Shown here: piece after piece, positions 44,729 through 54,738 of the stretch | Position numbering within the stretch: the first letter of the stretch is position 1 | Layout: every line of letters starts with the position of its first letter | NCBI RefSeq assembly: GCF_022678625.1 | Contig: NZ_JALBYQ010000001.1 | Coordinates: forward strand, 744,001 to 808,000 | Length of the DNA: 64,000 nucleotides | From: Aliiroseovarius subalbicans | GTDB lineage: Bacteria; Pseudomonadota; Alphaproteobacteria; Rhodobacterales; Rhodobacteraceae | Direction: 5' to 3' | Notes under the pieces: generated by a model | Databases searched by the model: none | Seen by the model: only the letters and a program-made list of their open reading frames with translations | What the model was told of the DNA's origin: nothing | Translations under genes and position numbers: made by a program

Positions 44729-45759
44729 TACTCTTCGAACACCTCGGGCAACAGCGCGGGGCCCGCGTCCAGCCAGGACGGCACCGGCAGGTTCTTGTCC
44801 TTCAGGAAGGTCGGGTTGAACAGTTTCGACTGATACCGCGTGCCGTAATCGCACAGCACCGTGACGATTCTATGCCCCGGCCCCATCTCATGCCCCATGC
44901 GAATGGCACCGGCCACGTTGATGCCGGACGATCCGCCCAGGCACAGACCTTCGTGCGCGAGCAGATCAAACACGATCGGCAGCGCCTCCTCGTCGGGCAC
45001 CTGCCAGGCCATGTCGGGGGTGAAACCCTCAAGGTTCGCGGTGATGCGCACCTGACCGATGCCCTCGGCAATTGACCCGCCCTCCATCGCGATGTTCCCG
45101 GTGGTGTAGTAGCTGTAAAGCCCCGCGCCCATCGGGTCAGCGATGCCAATCTTCACGCCCTTGGGTTGCAGCGCCATGCCGACACCTGCCAGCGTCCCGC
45201 CCGAGCCCACGGCGCAGACGAAGCCATCCACCTTGCCGCCGGTCTGCTGCCAGATTTCCGGCCCGGTGGTTTCGATATGCGACTGGCGGTTGGCCACGTT
45301 GTCGAACTGGTTGGCCCAGATCGCACCGTTGGGTTCGGTCTTGGCCAGCTCGGCCGCCAGACGGCCCGAGTAGCGCACGAAATTGTTCGGGTTGCGGTAA
45401 GGGGCTGCGGGCACCTGGACCAGTTCAGCCCCGGCCAGGCGCAGCATATCCTTCTTTTCCTCGGACTGGGTTTCCGGGATCACGATCACCGTCTTGAACC
45501 CCATCGAGGCGCCGACCAGCGCCAACCCGATGCCGGTGTTGCCCGCAGTGCCTTCGACGATGGTGCCGCCGGGCTTCAGATCCCCCCGCGCGATGGCATC
45601 CTTGATGATGTAAAGCGCCGCGCGGTCCTTCACCGACTGACCCGGGTTCATGAACTCGGCCTTGCCATAGATGTCACAGCCGGTCGCCTCCGAGGCGGCC
45701 TTCAGCCGGATCAGCGGCGTGTTGCCCACCGAGGCCGCAAGGTCCTGTTTCACGTCCAT
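44728..45759 (-). CDS. cysK: Cysteine synthase A (O-acetylserine sulfhydrylase)
   Basis: 343 aa from the ATG after AAGGGTG. PLP enzyme that makes cysteine from O-acetylserine and sulfide. The PLP lysine is in MNPGQSVKDRAALYII, the phosphate loop is VEGTAGNTGIGLALVGA, and the substrate loop follows the family pattern (SVGNTPLIRL near residue 10). Slightly longer than E. coli CysK. It follows trgB (59 bases) and precedes mscS with overlap. In R. sphaeroides cysK next to trgAB contributes to tellurite resistance, which the same order here recalls. Confidence 0.95.
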   Translation of the reverse strand: MDVKQDLAASVGNTPLIRLKAASEATGCDIYGKAEFMNPGQSVKDRAALYIIKDAIARGDLKPGGTIVEGTAGNTGIGLALVGASMGFKTVIVIPETQSEEKKDMLRLAGAELVQVPAAPYRNPNNFVRYSGRLAAELAKTEPNGAIWANQFDNVANRQSHIETTGPEIWQQTGGKVDGFVCAVGSGGTLAGVGMALQPKGVKIGIADPMGAGLYSYYTTGNIAMEGGSIAEGIGQVRITANLEGFTPDMAWQVPDEEALPIVFDLLAHEGLCLGGSSGINVAGAIRMGHEMGPGHRIVTVLCDYGTRYQSKLFNPTFLKDKNLPVPSWLDAGPALLPEVFEE

Positions 45760-45818
45760 CTTTTCACCCTTCCGCGCGTTGTCGATAGGCAAAGGAATAG
45801 GCCTCTGGCGGGGCGACT

Positions 45819-46943
45819 TCAACCACGGCGGCGCAGCCGGTCGCGGTTTTGCCCAAGCCACAGCGCAGAAAGGACCAATGGTCCGCATCCCGCCTCGCCG
45901 CTGGTCACAAGTTCCATCAGGCGATCAAAGCTGATGACATGGGACCGGATATCTTCCTGTTCGTGGTCCACACCACCCAGCCCCGCCGCGCTGTCGGGCA
46001 GGTCGGCAAGGCCGACATAGGAATACAGAAATTCGCTGACCGCGCCCGGAGACGGGTAATAATCGGCAATATGCTCAAGCGCTTGCATCTCAAGCCCGGC
46101 CTCCTCCAACCCTTCGCGTCGGGCGGCGTCCTGCGGGCTCTCGCCGGCGTCGATGCGCCCGGCAATGGGCTCCAAAACCCAAGGGTGCGGGTCGCCGCGC
46201 AGATGCGGGCCGACGCGAAACTGTTCGATCACAAGAACCCGGTCGCGCACAGGATCGTAAGGCAGCACCGTCACCGCGTCGCCGCCCAGAAACCCCGCGC
46301 GGTTCACACTGGCGCTCATCGCGCCGTTGAAGCGGCGAAACGACAGGTCGTGTTCTTCAAGCGTGAAGAAATTGGAATAAGGCCGGCGCGCGTCTGTCAC
46401 CGCGACATCCCCGTCCCCTAGTGCGCTGCGCAAGGTGGTGGGGGCGGCACTGGCCTCAGCCCGCGCGCGGCTGGCGGCGCGGGTGCGGATCATGGAAAAC
46501 CGGCGTGCGACCTCCTCGGCCGGCACCTGGCCGAAATAGGACATGACCTCATCAGCCGCATGCAGCGTCATTGCGCCCCAGTCGCGCACCCAGTCCTCCA
46601 GCGACCAAGGCGCGCCCGGCGTCCACAGTCCCGGCGCGGGGAAATAGACCTGCGCCACCACGTCCGTGCCGCCCAACCTGACCGTCACATCCTCCAGCGC
46701 ATAATCAAAGCCGCCTTCATAGAAGTTCAGCCGCGCCAGCGCCGCGTCGTCCAGTCCCTGGACCAGCACGCCCTGCGCGGTGGCGCCTGTGGTCTTTCGG
46801 ATCATCGGAAAGCATTCGCCCTCGGCCCACAGGACCTCATGCCCCGGCAGGGTCGCCTGTTGCGCGGCGGGGGCATCCGCCCCCAGCACCAGTGCCAGCA
46901 ACGGCGCGTGACGCAGCGTGCCGTAAAAGAAAAGATCCGTCAT
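45819..46943 (-). CDS. trgB: TrgB, gamma-glutamylcyclotransferase-like/NUDIX fusion
   Basis: 374 aa with two domains. Residues 1-160 are AIG2/gamma-glutamylcyclotransferase-like (DLFFYGTLRHAPLLALVLG, the acid-rich YEGGFDYALEDV). Residues 200-374 are a NUDIX hydrolase of the ADP-ribose pyrophosphatase group, with the NUDIX box beginning GRIDAGESPQDAARREGLEE and the preceding VLVIEQFRVG. The two-domain fusion adjacent to trgA and cysK matches the tellurite-resistance locus of Rhodobacter sphaeroides. It starts four bases after trgA. Biochemical role in tellurite tolerance is not settled by sequence. Confidence 0.88.
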   Translation of the reverse strand: MTDLFFYGTLRHAPLLALVLGADAPAAQQATLPGHEVLWAEGECFPMIRKTTGATAQGVLVQGLDDAALARLNFYEGGFDYALEDVTVRLGGTDVVAQVYFPAPGLWTPGAPWSLEDWVRDWGAMTLHAADEVMSYFGQVPAEEVARRFSMIRTRAASRARAEASAAPTTLRSALGDGDVAVTDARRPYSNFFTLEEHDLSFRRFNGAMSASVNRAGFLGGDAVTVLPYDPVRDRVLVIEQFRVGPHLRGDPHPWVLEPIAGRIDAGESPQDAARREGLEEAGLEMQALEHIADYYPSPGAVSEFLYSYVGLADLPDSAAGLGGVDHEQEDIRSHVISFDRLMELVTSGEAGCGPLVLSALWLGQNRDRLRRRG

Positions 46944-46947
46944 CGGC

Positions 46948-47388
46948 TTACGACCAACGGCGCGCGGCCCACCCGGTCAGGACACCGCCCAGAACACCGC
47001 CCAGGACCAGCGCGCCGGCAACCTCAACCGTGGCAGCCAGAAGCAGGTAGTCGACGCCGATCTGAAACATGCCCTGGATCGCCTCAACCGGGCCATCATA
47101 GCTTTTGCGCAGAGCAAGCCGCAGCATTTCATAGCCCGAGAAGCACAAGAGCACCCAAAGGACCATGAGGATCGACGAGGAGAAGCCGATGCCGATCGGC
47201 GTGCCCTGCCCCAAGCCCAACCGCTTGCCGGTAAAGACCCAGCCGACCAGAAGGCCGAACCCTGCGGAAATGGGCGAGAACAACCCAATCTGGGTGCCGT
47301 CTGGCAAAAGCGGTTTCACCAGATCGGCACAGAACCATCCCAGAGCGGCAAAAAAGACCGCCGCGACAAGTTTCGGGGCTGTGGGCAT
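46948..47388 (-). CDS. trgA: TrgA, membrane protein of the tellurite-resistance locus
   Basis: 146 aa integral membrane protein. Features are MPTAPKLVAAVFFAALGWFCADLVKPLLPDGT, FSPISAGFGLLVGWVFTGKRLG and further helices, together with the C-terminal GGVLGGVLTGWAARRW. This matches the TrgA family in order and length. It overlaps nothing and leads the trgA-trgB-cysK-mscS-alaX run, 34 bases after cfa. The ribosome site is GGAGCAGCC. Confidence 0.85.
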   Translation of the reverse strand: MPTAPKLVAAVFFAALGWFCADLVKPLLPDGTQIGLFSPISAGFGLLVGWVFTGKRLGLGQGTPIGIGFSSSILMVLWVLLCFSGYEMLRLALRKSYDGPVEAIQGMFQIGVDYLLLAATVEVAGALVLGGVLGGVLTGWAARRWS

Positions 47389-47422
47389 GGGGCTGCTCCT
47401 TATCGGTCCCCGCCCTGAAGCC

Positions 47423-48631
47423 TCAGGCCGGGTTTTCCATAGTTACCTGTATCACGTCGCAGTTTCCGCTGTGAAAGGCGGCGGCGCAAGAGGTGAGATA
47501 GAAATTCCACATGCGACGAAAGCGATCATCAAAGCCCATCCCGGCCACCTGCCCCCATTTCGCGTTGAACGTGTCATGCCAGCGACGCAGCGTGATCGAA
47601 TAGCTTTCGCCAAATTCGATCTGCTTGCGAAAGGTCAGCCCGGCGCGGTCGATCTCGGCCAAAAGCGCGGTTTTCGAAGGCAGCATGCCCCCCGGGAAAA
47701 TGTATTTCTGTATGAAATCAACACCTTTTCGGTAGCTTTCAAACCGCGCCTCGGTCAGGGTTATAATCTGAAGCGTCGCCTGCGCGCCGGGTTTGAGGCA
47801 GGATTTCACTGTATTGAAATAGGTGGGCCAGTATTTTTCACCCACCGCCTCGAACATCTCGATACTGGCAATGGCATCATATTGGCCGCGTTCATCGCGG
47901 TAATCCTGCATCTTGATCTTGACCATATCCGACAGCCCGGCGCGGCGGATGCGGTCGATGGCAAAGTCGTGTTGTTCCTGGCTGATGGTCAGCCCGGTCA
48001 CCCTTAGCCCACGTTTTCCAGCGGCATATTCGGCGAACCCGCCCCAGCCGCAGCCGATCTCCAACACATGGTCGCCGGGTTGCACGCCCATCTGATCGAC
48101 CATCGCCTCATACTTCTGTTCCTGAGCCTTTTCAGTGCTTTCTTGCCCAGTCTTAAAGTAAGCAGAGCTGTATGTCATACTGTCATCCAGCCACAGGCCA
48201 TAGAAATCATTGCCCAGGTCATAGTGATAGCTGATGTTCTTTTTCGCCTGGCGTTTTGAGTTCGACTGAAGCCAGAACCGCATGCGTTCATACATGCGCA
48301 CCAGCGACATGCCGGGAAATCCGTTGTACAGGTCCTCGTTATCCGATTGCAGCAGGTCCAAGAACGCTTGCAGATCCGGTGTGCTCCACCCGCCTTCGAT
48401 ATAAGCGTCGCAGAAGCCCAGATCGCCTTCGCGCACAAGCCGGGCAAAGACATCATCGGAATGGACTTCCAGTTGGGCCACATAGCCGGGATTGCGACCC
48501 TCGGCGCGAAAGATACGCCCATCGTCCAGCACGAAATCAAGCCGCCCATGGTTCATGTTTTTGGCCAGATCAAACACCTGCGCGAAATAGCGCGGCAGGT
48601 TTTCCTGGCCTTTTGTCGTGGTCAGGATCAT
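47423..48631 (-). CDS. cfa: Cyclopropane-fatty-acyl-phospholipid synthase-like methyltransferase
   Basis: 402 aa from the ATG eight bases after the GGGGGG ribosome site; an ATG two codons earlier is possible. It adds a methylene bridge from S-adenosylmethionine to unsaturated phospholipid acyl chains. The SAM motif is HVLEIGCGWGGFAEYAAGKRG, preceded by ISYHYDLGNDFYGLWLDDSMTYSSAYF, which is the hallmark of the family, and IASIEMFEAVGEKYWPTYF. The C-terminal half FGESYSITLRRWHDTFNAKW is also typical. It may alternatively act as a family member on other lipids. Located 34 bases upstream of trgA. Confidence 0.92.
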   Translation of the reverse strand: MILTTTKGQENLPRYFAQVFDLAKNMNHGRLDFVLDDGRIFRAEGRNPGYVAQLEVHSDDVFARLVREGDLGFCDAYIEGGWSTPDLQAFLDLLQSDNEDLYNGFPGMSLVRMYERMRFWLQSNSKRQAKKNISYHYDLGNDFYGLWLDDSMTYSSAYFKTGQESTEKAQEQKYEAMVDQMGVQPGDHVLEIGCGWGGFAEYAAGKRGLRVTGLTISQEQHDFAIDRIRRAGLSDMVKIKMQDYRDERGQYDAIASIEMFEAVGEKYWPTYFNTVKSCLKPGAQATLQIITLTEARFESYRKGVDFIQKYIFPGGMLPSKTALLAEIDRAGLTFRKQIEFGESYSITLRRWHDTFNAKWGQVAGMGFDDRFRRMWNFYLTSCAAAFHSGNCDVIQVTMENPA

Positions 48632-48747
48632 CCACATTTCCCCCCTGTTTTACCCGAAATGCTAGGCGCAAGACGGGGTTTTGGGCAAGGGGGTCGTGTT
48701 TTGGCACCCAAATTGGGCGCTTTCGCGGTCATTTAAACGGGATCGGA

Positions 48748-49968
48748 TCAGATCACCACATCCAACGCCTGCATCAGTTTTTCGACCTCATCGGGGTGGG
48801 TGTAATGGGTGAAACTCAGGCGCAAAACGCCATCCTTCGGGTTCACTCCCAGGGCCTCAAGAGTGCGCACGGCATAAAAATCACCCCCGCCAGCCATAAT
48901 TCCGTGATCGGCCAGGTCCGCGGCGACCCGTTCAGCCGACCCGCTCAACGCCAGCGCCACGGTAGGCGCGCGCCCTTCAGCCTGCGCCGGCCCCAGAAGC
49001 CGCACAGAGTTCTTTGCCGCGACATGGTCCAGCAAGGGCCGCAACAACCGCACCTCATGCGCGCGCATCAGGTCATGAACGCCAGCCGTGCGGGCGACCG
49101 CGTCCCCGCTGATTCCGTGATGCGCCGCTAGATCGTCGACATAATCCGCCATGCCCGCGCTGGCGGCGATCTGTGCGTGATCTGGCCCAGCGGGGGTGAA
49201 ACGTTTGTAGAGCGACCCGGCGTTGAAGTAATGCCCTTGGTTCGGCAACAGCTCGCCCAATTCACGTCGGATCACCATGATGCCCTGATGTGGGCCATAG
49301 GTCTTATAGGCCGAAAACAAGTAGATATCGGGGCCAAGCGCGCCAACATCAACAAAACCATGCGGCGCGTAAGACACGCCGTCGACACAGACGAAGGCGC
49401 CCGCCACATGCACGCGCGCGGTGATCGCGGCGACATCGTTGACCTCGCCCACCACGTTGGAGCAATGCGGGAAACAGACCAGACGCACCTTGTCGTCCAG
49501 CAGCGTCTCCAACCTGTCCGGGTCCAGATGCCCGGTCTCGGGATCAATCTGCCATTCACGCACCTCGATGCCGTCGTCGGCCAACCGCCGCCAGGGGCCC
49601 GTGTTGGCCTCGTGATCCTGATTTGTGACGATGATCGCGTCACCTGGTTTCAGCCACTGGCGAAACGCCTGCGCCAGCACATAGGTGTTCTGCGTCGTCG
49701 ACGGGCCGAAGCTGAGCTCGTCGCGCTCGACCCCCATCATCGCGGCCAGACGCGTGCGCGCCTCGTCCATCTCCTCGCCCGCCAGCCGGCTGGCCTCATA
49801 GGGCGCATAGGGCTGCACCTTGCGTTGGGTGTAGTAGCGCGTCAGCCGGTTGATCACCGGCGCACAGGTATATGACCCGCCCGCGTTTTCGAAAAAGGCC
49901 TGACCCTGCAGGGTCGGTTCGGCAAAGGCGGGAAACTGTGCCCGCACCCAGTTGATGTCCAGCTGCAT
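48748..49968 (-). CDS. Class V aminotransferase, cysteine desulfurase-like
   Basis: 406 aa from the ATG after AGGAGGATTTG; a TTG just before it is not used. PLP enzyme with the Schiff-base lysine in LFSAYKTYGPHQGIMVIR, the cofactor-binding DQDHEAN-like segment (TNQDHEANTGPWRRLA), and the HCSNVVGEVNDVA motif. No clear active-site cysteine loop of IscS/SufS is evident, so desulfurase activity is doubtful and other class V reactions (lyase or transaminase) are possible. Single gene, divergent from the BCCT transporter. Confidence 0.85.
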   Translation of the reverse strand: MQLDINWVRAQFPAFAEPTLQGQAFFENAGGSYTCAPVINRLTRYYTQRKVQPYAPYEASRLAGEEMDEARTRLAAMMGVERDELSFGPSTTQNTYVLAQAFRQWLKPGDAIIVTNQDHEANTGPWRRLADDGIEVREWQIDPETGHLDPDRLETLLDDKVRLVCFPHCSNVVGEVNDVAAITARVHVAGAFVCVDGVSYAPHGFVDVGALGPDIYLFSAYKTYGPHQGIMVIRRELGELLPNQGHYFNAGSLYKRFTPAGPDHAQIAASAGMADYVDDLAAHHGISGDAVARTAGVHDLMRAHEVRLLRPLLDHVAAKNSVRLLGPAQAEGRAPTVALALSGSAERVAADLADHGIMAGGGDFYAVRTLEALGVNPKDGVLRLSFTHYTHPDEVEKLMQALDVVI

Positions 49969-50216
49969 CAAATCCTCCTGATTGGGTCACACAAGACGGA
50001 AAGCAGGGCTGACGCGCAAGGTGAAAAACCGATCCGATCGGCCGATTTCAGCCCATTTCGAACAATGGGTTTTGAATGTGTGTCGCTTCCTGCCCCCGCT
50101 TGGGTCGGTTTCGGCAGGTTATGGGGGACCGGATCACTATCGACTTGGTTCAACGGGCCGAAAACAAGCGCAACAGCGCGGGCGGGCCGTTTTTGAAACG
50201 GAACAGGGACAAGCAC
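49969..50216. other. Intergenic region, divergent promoters
   Basis: 248 bases between the class V aminotransferase and BCCT genes. No gene or clear palindrome is seen; two promoters should be present. Confidence 0.35.
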
Positions 50217-52049
50217 ATGCAAGTCAAACCTCCATTCACGGAGCTTGAGATCAAGAAACAGCCCTCAGGCTTTTACAAGGACAACAGCCTGCCTATTGCG
50301 CTGATCAGCAAAGGCATCATGGTGCTTCTGGTCATCTGGGCGCTGGTCTTCCCCGCGAACGCCAACAGTACTCTGGGCAGCCTGAACGGCTATCTTCTGG
50401 GGCTGTTCAACCAGTTCTATATCGTCATCGTCGGCCTGTTCGCCTTCTTCCTGCTGATCGTGGCCATCCTGCCGCAATCGGGGCGCAAGGTCATGGGCGT
50501 GCCGGGCGAAAAGCCCGAGTTTTCGAACTTCTCGTGGTTCTCGATGATGTTTGGCGCCGGTCTGGGCGTCGGCCTGATGGTGTTTGCCACCGCCGAACCG
50601 CTGAGCCTGTGGGGATCGAACCCCGTGGTCGTCGCCGGTGAGGTCGCTGGCAACACCGAGGCGTCAATCCAGTCCGCCTATCGCTATACCTTCGCGCATT
50701 ACGGCTTTCATGCCTGGGCGATCTATGTGGTGACCGGTCTGAGCCTGGCCTACTATGCCTATACCCGCAACATGCCGCTGACGATCCGCTCGGCGCTGAC
50801 GCCGCTGTTCGGGCGCCACGTGAACGGCCCGTTGGGCCATGTCGTGGACGTTCTGGGCGTTGTCGCCACGATTCTGGGCGTGTCCGTCACCATCGGGTTC
50901 GGCGTCAGCCAGTTCATCGACGGTGTCTATGCGATCACCGGGGTCGAATGGATCATGAACATGGGTGGCGACGTGCCGGTGCCGTCAAAGGCCGGTCTGA
51001 TTGCCGGGCTGTTCACGATCATGGCAATGTCGATCGTCTCGGCGGTGTCGGGTGTGGGGCGCGGGGTGAAATACCTGTCGAACCTCAACCTGGTCCTGTC
51101 GCTGATCCTGCTGTTCACCTTCGTGTTCTTCGGCTCGTTCTTCTTTGCGATGACGACCTATGGCTCGGCGTTCGTTGATTACATCATCAACTTCTTCTCG
51201 ATCAGCTTCGGCTCTTACGGCCCGCAATCGGCTGAAACCTTCGCCGCGGCCTTGCCGGAATCCGCCAAGCCCTTCGCAGGTGATCTGTTCGGCGGGGCCA
51301 CCAACGCCTATGGCGCCTGGGCCGGGTCGGACGGGTTTGAAACCTTCCGCTCGGGCCTGTCGGGTGCGGCCGCCGAACTGGACGACGCCACGTTGAAGGC
51401 GGTCTATGCCGCGGGCGACGATGGCCGTCAGTTCGGTTGGCAATCCTCCTGGACCACCTTCTACTGGGCCTGGTGGATCGCGTTCTCGCCCTTCGTTGGC
51501 CTGTTCCTGGCCCGCATCTCCAAGGGGCGGACCGTGCGCGAGTTCATCGTCGGCTGTGTCTTCGCGCCGGCGCTGGTCTGCTTTGCCTGGATGACCATCC
51601 TGGGCGGCACGGCGATTGATCTGGAGCTGAACGGCGGCGCCGCAGGTGCCATCACCGGCGCGTCCCAGACCAACCAGCTGTTCGCCACGCTGGCGCAGAT
51701 GATCTCGGGCGGGCTTTTGTCCGCGCTGACCATCATGTGCGTGGTGCTGATCATGACCTTCCTGGTCACCTCGGCGGACAGTGGCATCCTGGTGATGAAC
51801 ACGATCATGTCGGGTGGCGAGCAGGAAACCGGCATCAAGCACCGCATCATCTGGGGACTGATCCTGACCGCGGTGATCGGCACGTTGATCGTGGCGGCGG
51901 GGGAAAACAATCCGATGGACGCGTTGAAAAACGCGATGATCATCGGCGCGTTGCCCTTCACGGCTGTGATGGGCCTGATGATGATCGCCCTGACCAAGGC
52001 GCTGTATCGCGACGGCAAGCGTGAAAAGCACGGGGTGCTGGGCGAATAA
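50217..52049 (+). CDS. BCCT family transporter (betaine/choline/carnitine/DMSP type)
   Basis: 610 aa from the ATG after AGGGAC. Twelve membrane helices. The glycine-rich unwound helix is FGAGLGVGLMVFATAEPLSLWG, and the central signature with tryptophans is WTTFYWAWWIAFSPFVGLFLARISKGRTVREFIVG. Family members import quaternary ammonium compounds or DMSP with sodium or protons. Substrate specificity is not readable. A longer upstream reading is possible but has no ribosome site. It ends in a strong terminator. DMSP uptake would fit the dmdA cluster 6 kb downstream. Confidence 0.93.
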   Translation: MQVKPPFTELEIKKQPSGFYKDNSLPIALISKGIMVLLVIWALVFPANANSTLGSLNGYLLGLFNQFYIVIVGLFAFFLLIVAILPQSGRKVMGVPGEKPEFSNFSWFSMMFGAGLGVGLMVFATAEPLSLWGSNPVVVAGEVAGNTEASIQSAYRYTFAHYGFHAWAIYVVTGLSLAYYAYTRNMPLTIRSALTPLFGRHVNGPLGHVVDVLGVVATILGVSVTIGFGVSQFIDGVYAITGVEWIMNMGGDVPVPSKAGLIAGLFTIMAMSIVSAVSGVGRGVKYLSNLNLVLSLILLFTFVFFGSFFFAMTTYGSAFVDYIINFFSISFGSYGPQSAETFAAALPESAKPFAGDLFGGATNAYGAWAGSDGFETFRSGLSGAAAELDDATLKAVYAAGDDGRQFGWQSSWTTFYWAWWIAFSPFVGLFLARISKGRTVREFIVGCVFAPALVCFAWMTILGGTAIDLELNGGAAGAITGASQTNQLFATLAQMISGGLLSALTIMCVVLIMTFLVTSADSGILVMNTIMSGGEQETGIKHRIIWGLILTAVIGTLIVAAGENNPMDALKNAMIIGALPFTAVMGLMMIALTKALYRDGKREKHGVLGE

Positions 52050-52073
52050 GCCTCGCCCCCTTGCGACAAACAG

Positions 52074-52105
52074 AAACGGCGCCGGATTTTCCGGCGCCGT
52101 TTTCC
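52074..52105 (+). terminator. Rho-independent terminator after BCCT gene
   Basis: Perfect 10-bp stem ACGGCGCCGG / CCGGCGCCGT with loop ATTTT, followed by TTTCC. It lies 25 bases after the stop codon. Confidence 0.88.
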
Positions 52106-52452
52106 TGTCACGACCGAAGCATTCATGCTGAGGGCGCAATGCAGGCCTTCGCGGCACATTGAGCCGATGCGGGCTGAGCGGGACGAAGCTGCCATCCGAA
52201 GGGATGTTCGCAAGGTTTGCTTTCGGCCCTTTTTCGGCCTTGGCCTTAGATGCAACGCATGACCGACTTTGAACGCCTGCACCCTTTCGCCACACACGCC
52301 CTGGTCGTTCACCAATCGGCTTCGTTTGGTGCTCGGTTTTTTGCCACCGTAAAGCAATGGCTCAGGCTTTTTGACCTGCATCAAAAACCCTGTAATCAAA
52401 GCCTGGTACAAATCGGGAACACCCTTCAAGCACTCGTTACGGGAGCCGACTC
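52106..52452. other. Gap before uvrA2
   Basis: About 350 bases with no gene I can support. Base composition is lower in GC than the surrounding genes. I do not see a full LexA box of the kind upstream of uvrA (2776-2790). Confidence 0.4.
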
Positions 52453-54738
52453 ATGTCAAACAAACTGACTATGGCGACAACGAAAGATGCTCAGAACACC
52501 ATTCGCATCAAAGGGGCCCGCGTCCACAATCTCAAGAACATCACTCTTGATGTCCCCAAGCACAAGGTCGTGGTGTTCACCGGCGTCTCAGGCTCGGGCA
52601 AATCTTCGCTGGTGTTCGATACGATCTATACCGAGGCACAGCGCCAGTTGATCGAAACCTTCAGCGCATTCGCGCGCCGGCGCTTGCCGAAACTGTCGCG
52701 CCCCGACATCGACGAGATTGAGAACATCGCCACTGCCATCGTGATCGACCAGAAGAAGATGGGCGCAAACATGCGCAGCACTGTCGGCACCGCGACCGAA
52801 GTCTCCACCTATCTGCGCTTGCTGTTTTCGCGAGTCGGTCAGCCACAGATCGGGCCGTCGCACTTTTTCGGGTTCAACCACCCCGAGGGCATGTGCCCGG
52901 AGTGTCGCGGGCTGGGGCGGCGGATTTCGATCGACCAGGACGCGTTGCTGGATATGAACCTGTCGTTGCGCGACGGGGCGATCGGCCATCCCGACTACAA
53001 GGTTGGTGGCTGGAACTGGCGCGAGATGATCGCGTTCGAGCTGTTTGATAATGATCTGCCGCTCAAGGAGTATCCGACAGAGACACTTAACCAGTTGCTG
53101 CACAGCAAGGGTATCCCGGTTCAGAAGAAGCATGGCGCAGGCACCTATGCCAAGAATTTCGAAGGCATCATTCACAAGCTGGAGCGGGTCTACCTTGGCA
53201 AGTCCGATGCAAACCTGAGCAAGGACAGGCAGGCGGCATATGACAAGTATTTCACCATGTCGGCTTGCTCTGCCTGCGGTGGGTCGCGGATCAACGCGCG
53301 GGCACGCAGTGTTCTTGTTGGCGGGAAATCGTTGAACCAGCTTGGCGCGATGGAACTGACCGAGCTCTATGCATTCCTGTCCGGGTTCACATTTGAGCTG
53401 GCCCAACCGATCACAGAGAAAATCCGCGAGACGCTGGGACATTTGATCGATATCGGTGTTGGATACCTGACGCTGGATCGCGAGGTCGGGACGCTTTCGG
53501 GAGGTGAGAGCCAGCGGGTCAAGATGGCGCGCCAACTGCAATGTGATCTGGTCGACCTGCTCTACATCATGGACGAACCCTCGGTCGGTCTGCACCCGCA
53601 TGACGTTTCGCGCCTGATCGCACTGCTGTTTGACCTCAAGGATCGGGGCAACTCGGTTCTGGTGGTCGAACACGACCCTGATATCATCCGCGCGGCAGAC
53701 TGGATCATCGACATCGGCCCAAGGGCCGGCGTGAACGGCGGCCAGTTGGTTTATGCTGGGTCACCAGCAGGCATAACATCCTCCGACAGCGTGACAGGAG
53801 CATATCTTTCGCATGTGCCGGCCCTATCAGCGCGGCGCAGGTCTCCCACCGGTTTCTACGAAATCCGGGGCGCCATCGCCAACAACCTCAAGAATGTCAG
53901 CGTCGATATCCCCAAGGGCCTGCTGACCTGTGTGACGGGCGTTGCAGGAAGCGGCAAAAGCAGCCTGATCAACGAAGTGTTCATCAAGGCCCATCCCGAG
54001 GCCGTGGTGATCGACCAGTCGCCCGTGGCGCGCAGCATCCGGTCGACCCCGGCCACCTATACCGGCATGTTCGATTTCATCCGGCGTGATCTGGCGCGCG
54101 CCACAGACAGCGACCCAGCACTCTTCAGTTTCAATTCCAAGGGCGCCTGCCCGAAATGCAAAGGGAACGGGTTCATCAAGGTCGAGATGAGTTTTCTCGA
54201 TGATGTCTCGATCACCTGCGACGAATGCAGCGGCCAGAAGTATAAAGCAGAGGTTCTGGCTCTGACGGATCGAGGCAAGAACATCTTTGACATCCTTGAG
54301 ATGAACGTGAGTGCCGCGCGCGAGTATTTCCTCAACGATCAGGTTCTCAAACGTTTGCAACTGCTTGACGATGTCGGGCTTGGTTATCTCAAGATCGGCC
54401 AGCCCCTGTCGACCCTTTCAGGTGGCGAGGCGCAGCGGATCAAATTGGCGTCCGAGCTGCACAAGAAGGGCGCGCTCTATGTGCTTGATGAGCCGACAAC
54501 GGGGCTGCACATGGCCGACATTGATAGGTTTTCGAACATTATCCAGAAACTTGTTGAGAACGGGAATAGCGTCGTGGTGATTGAGCACAACCTCGATATC
54601 ATCCAGCAGGCGGACTGGATTATCGACATGGGCCCTGAAGGAGGCAGCACGGGCGGCGAAGTTCTGTTCCAGGGGCCGCCCTGCGATCTGTCATCGTCGA
54701 TCCGTAGTATTACCGGGCGATACTTGGCGGTCGAGTGA
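52453..54738 (+). CDS. UvrA2-type ABC ATPase without UvrB-binding domain
   Basis: 761 aa, about 190 fewer than UvrA. Two complete ABC units: Walker [10 protein letters not shown] and GVAGSGKSS, signatures [15 protein letters not shown] and [15 protein letters not shown], Walker [15 protein letters not shown] and [12 protein letters not shown]. Zinc fingers [26 protein letters not shown] and CDECSGQKY are kept. The part that binds UvrB in UvrA1 is too short to be present. This form resembles DrrC/UvrA2 proteins linked to drug or DNA-adduct tolerance. The start follows GGGAG. No neighbours point to a pathway. Confidence 0.9.
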   Translation: MSNKLTMATTKDAQNTIRIKGARVHNLKNITLDVPKHKVVVFTGVSGSGKSSLVFDTIYTEAQRQLIETFSAFARRRLPKLSRPDIDEIENIATAIVIDQKKMGANMRSTVGTATEVSTYLRLLFSRVGQPQIGPSHFFGFNHPEGMCPECRGLGRRISIDQDALLDMNLSLRDGAIGHPDYKVGGWNWREMIAFELFDNDLPLKEYPTETLNQLLHSKGIPVQKKHGAGTYAKNFEGIIHKLERVYLGKSDANLSKDRQAAYDKYFTMSACSACGGSRINARARSVLVGGKSLNQLGAMELTELYAFLSGFTFELAQPITEKIRETLGHLIDIGVGYLTLDREVGTLSGGESQRVKMARQLQCDLVDLLYIMDEPSVGLHPHDVSRLIALLFDLKDRGNSVLVVEHDPDIIRAADWIIDIGPRAGVNGGQLVYAGSPAGITSSDSVTGAYLSHVPALSARRRSPTGFYEIRGAIANNLKNVSVDIPKGLLTCVTGVAGSGKSSLINEVFIKAHPEAVVIDQSPVARSIRSTPATYTGMFDFIRRDLARATDSDPALFSFNSKGACPKCKGNGFIKVEMSFLDDVSITCDECSGQKYKAEVLALTDRGKNIFDILEMNVSAAREYFLNDQVLKRLQLLDDVGLGYLKIGQPLSTLSGGEAQRIKLASELHKKGALYVLDEPTTGLHMADIDRFSNIIQKLVENGNSVVVIEHNLDIIQQADWIIDMGPEGGSTGGEVLFQGPPCDLSSSIRSITGRYLAVE

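Noticed and set aside
52106-52452. LexA box upstream of uvrA2
   Set aside because: Only partial GTTC-like half-sites were found; none with correct spacing and a second matching half.
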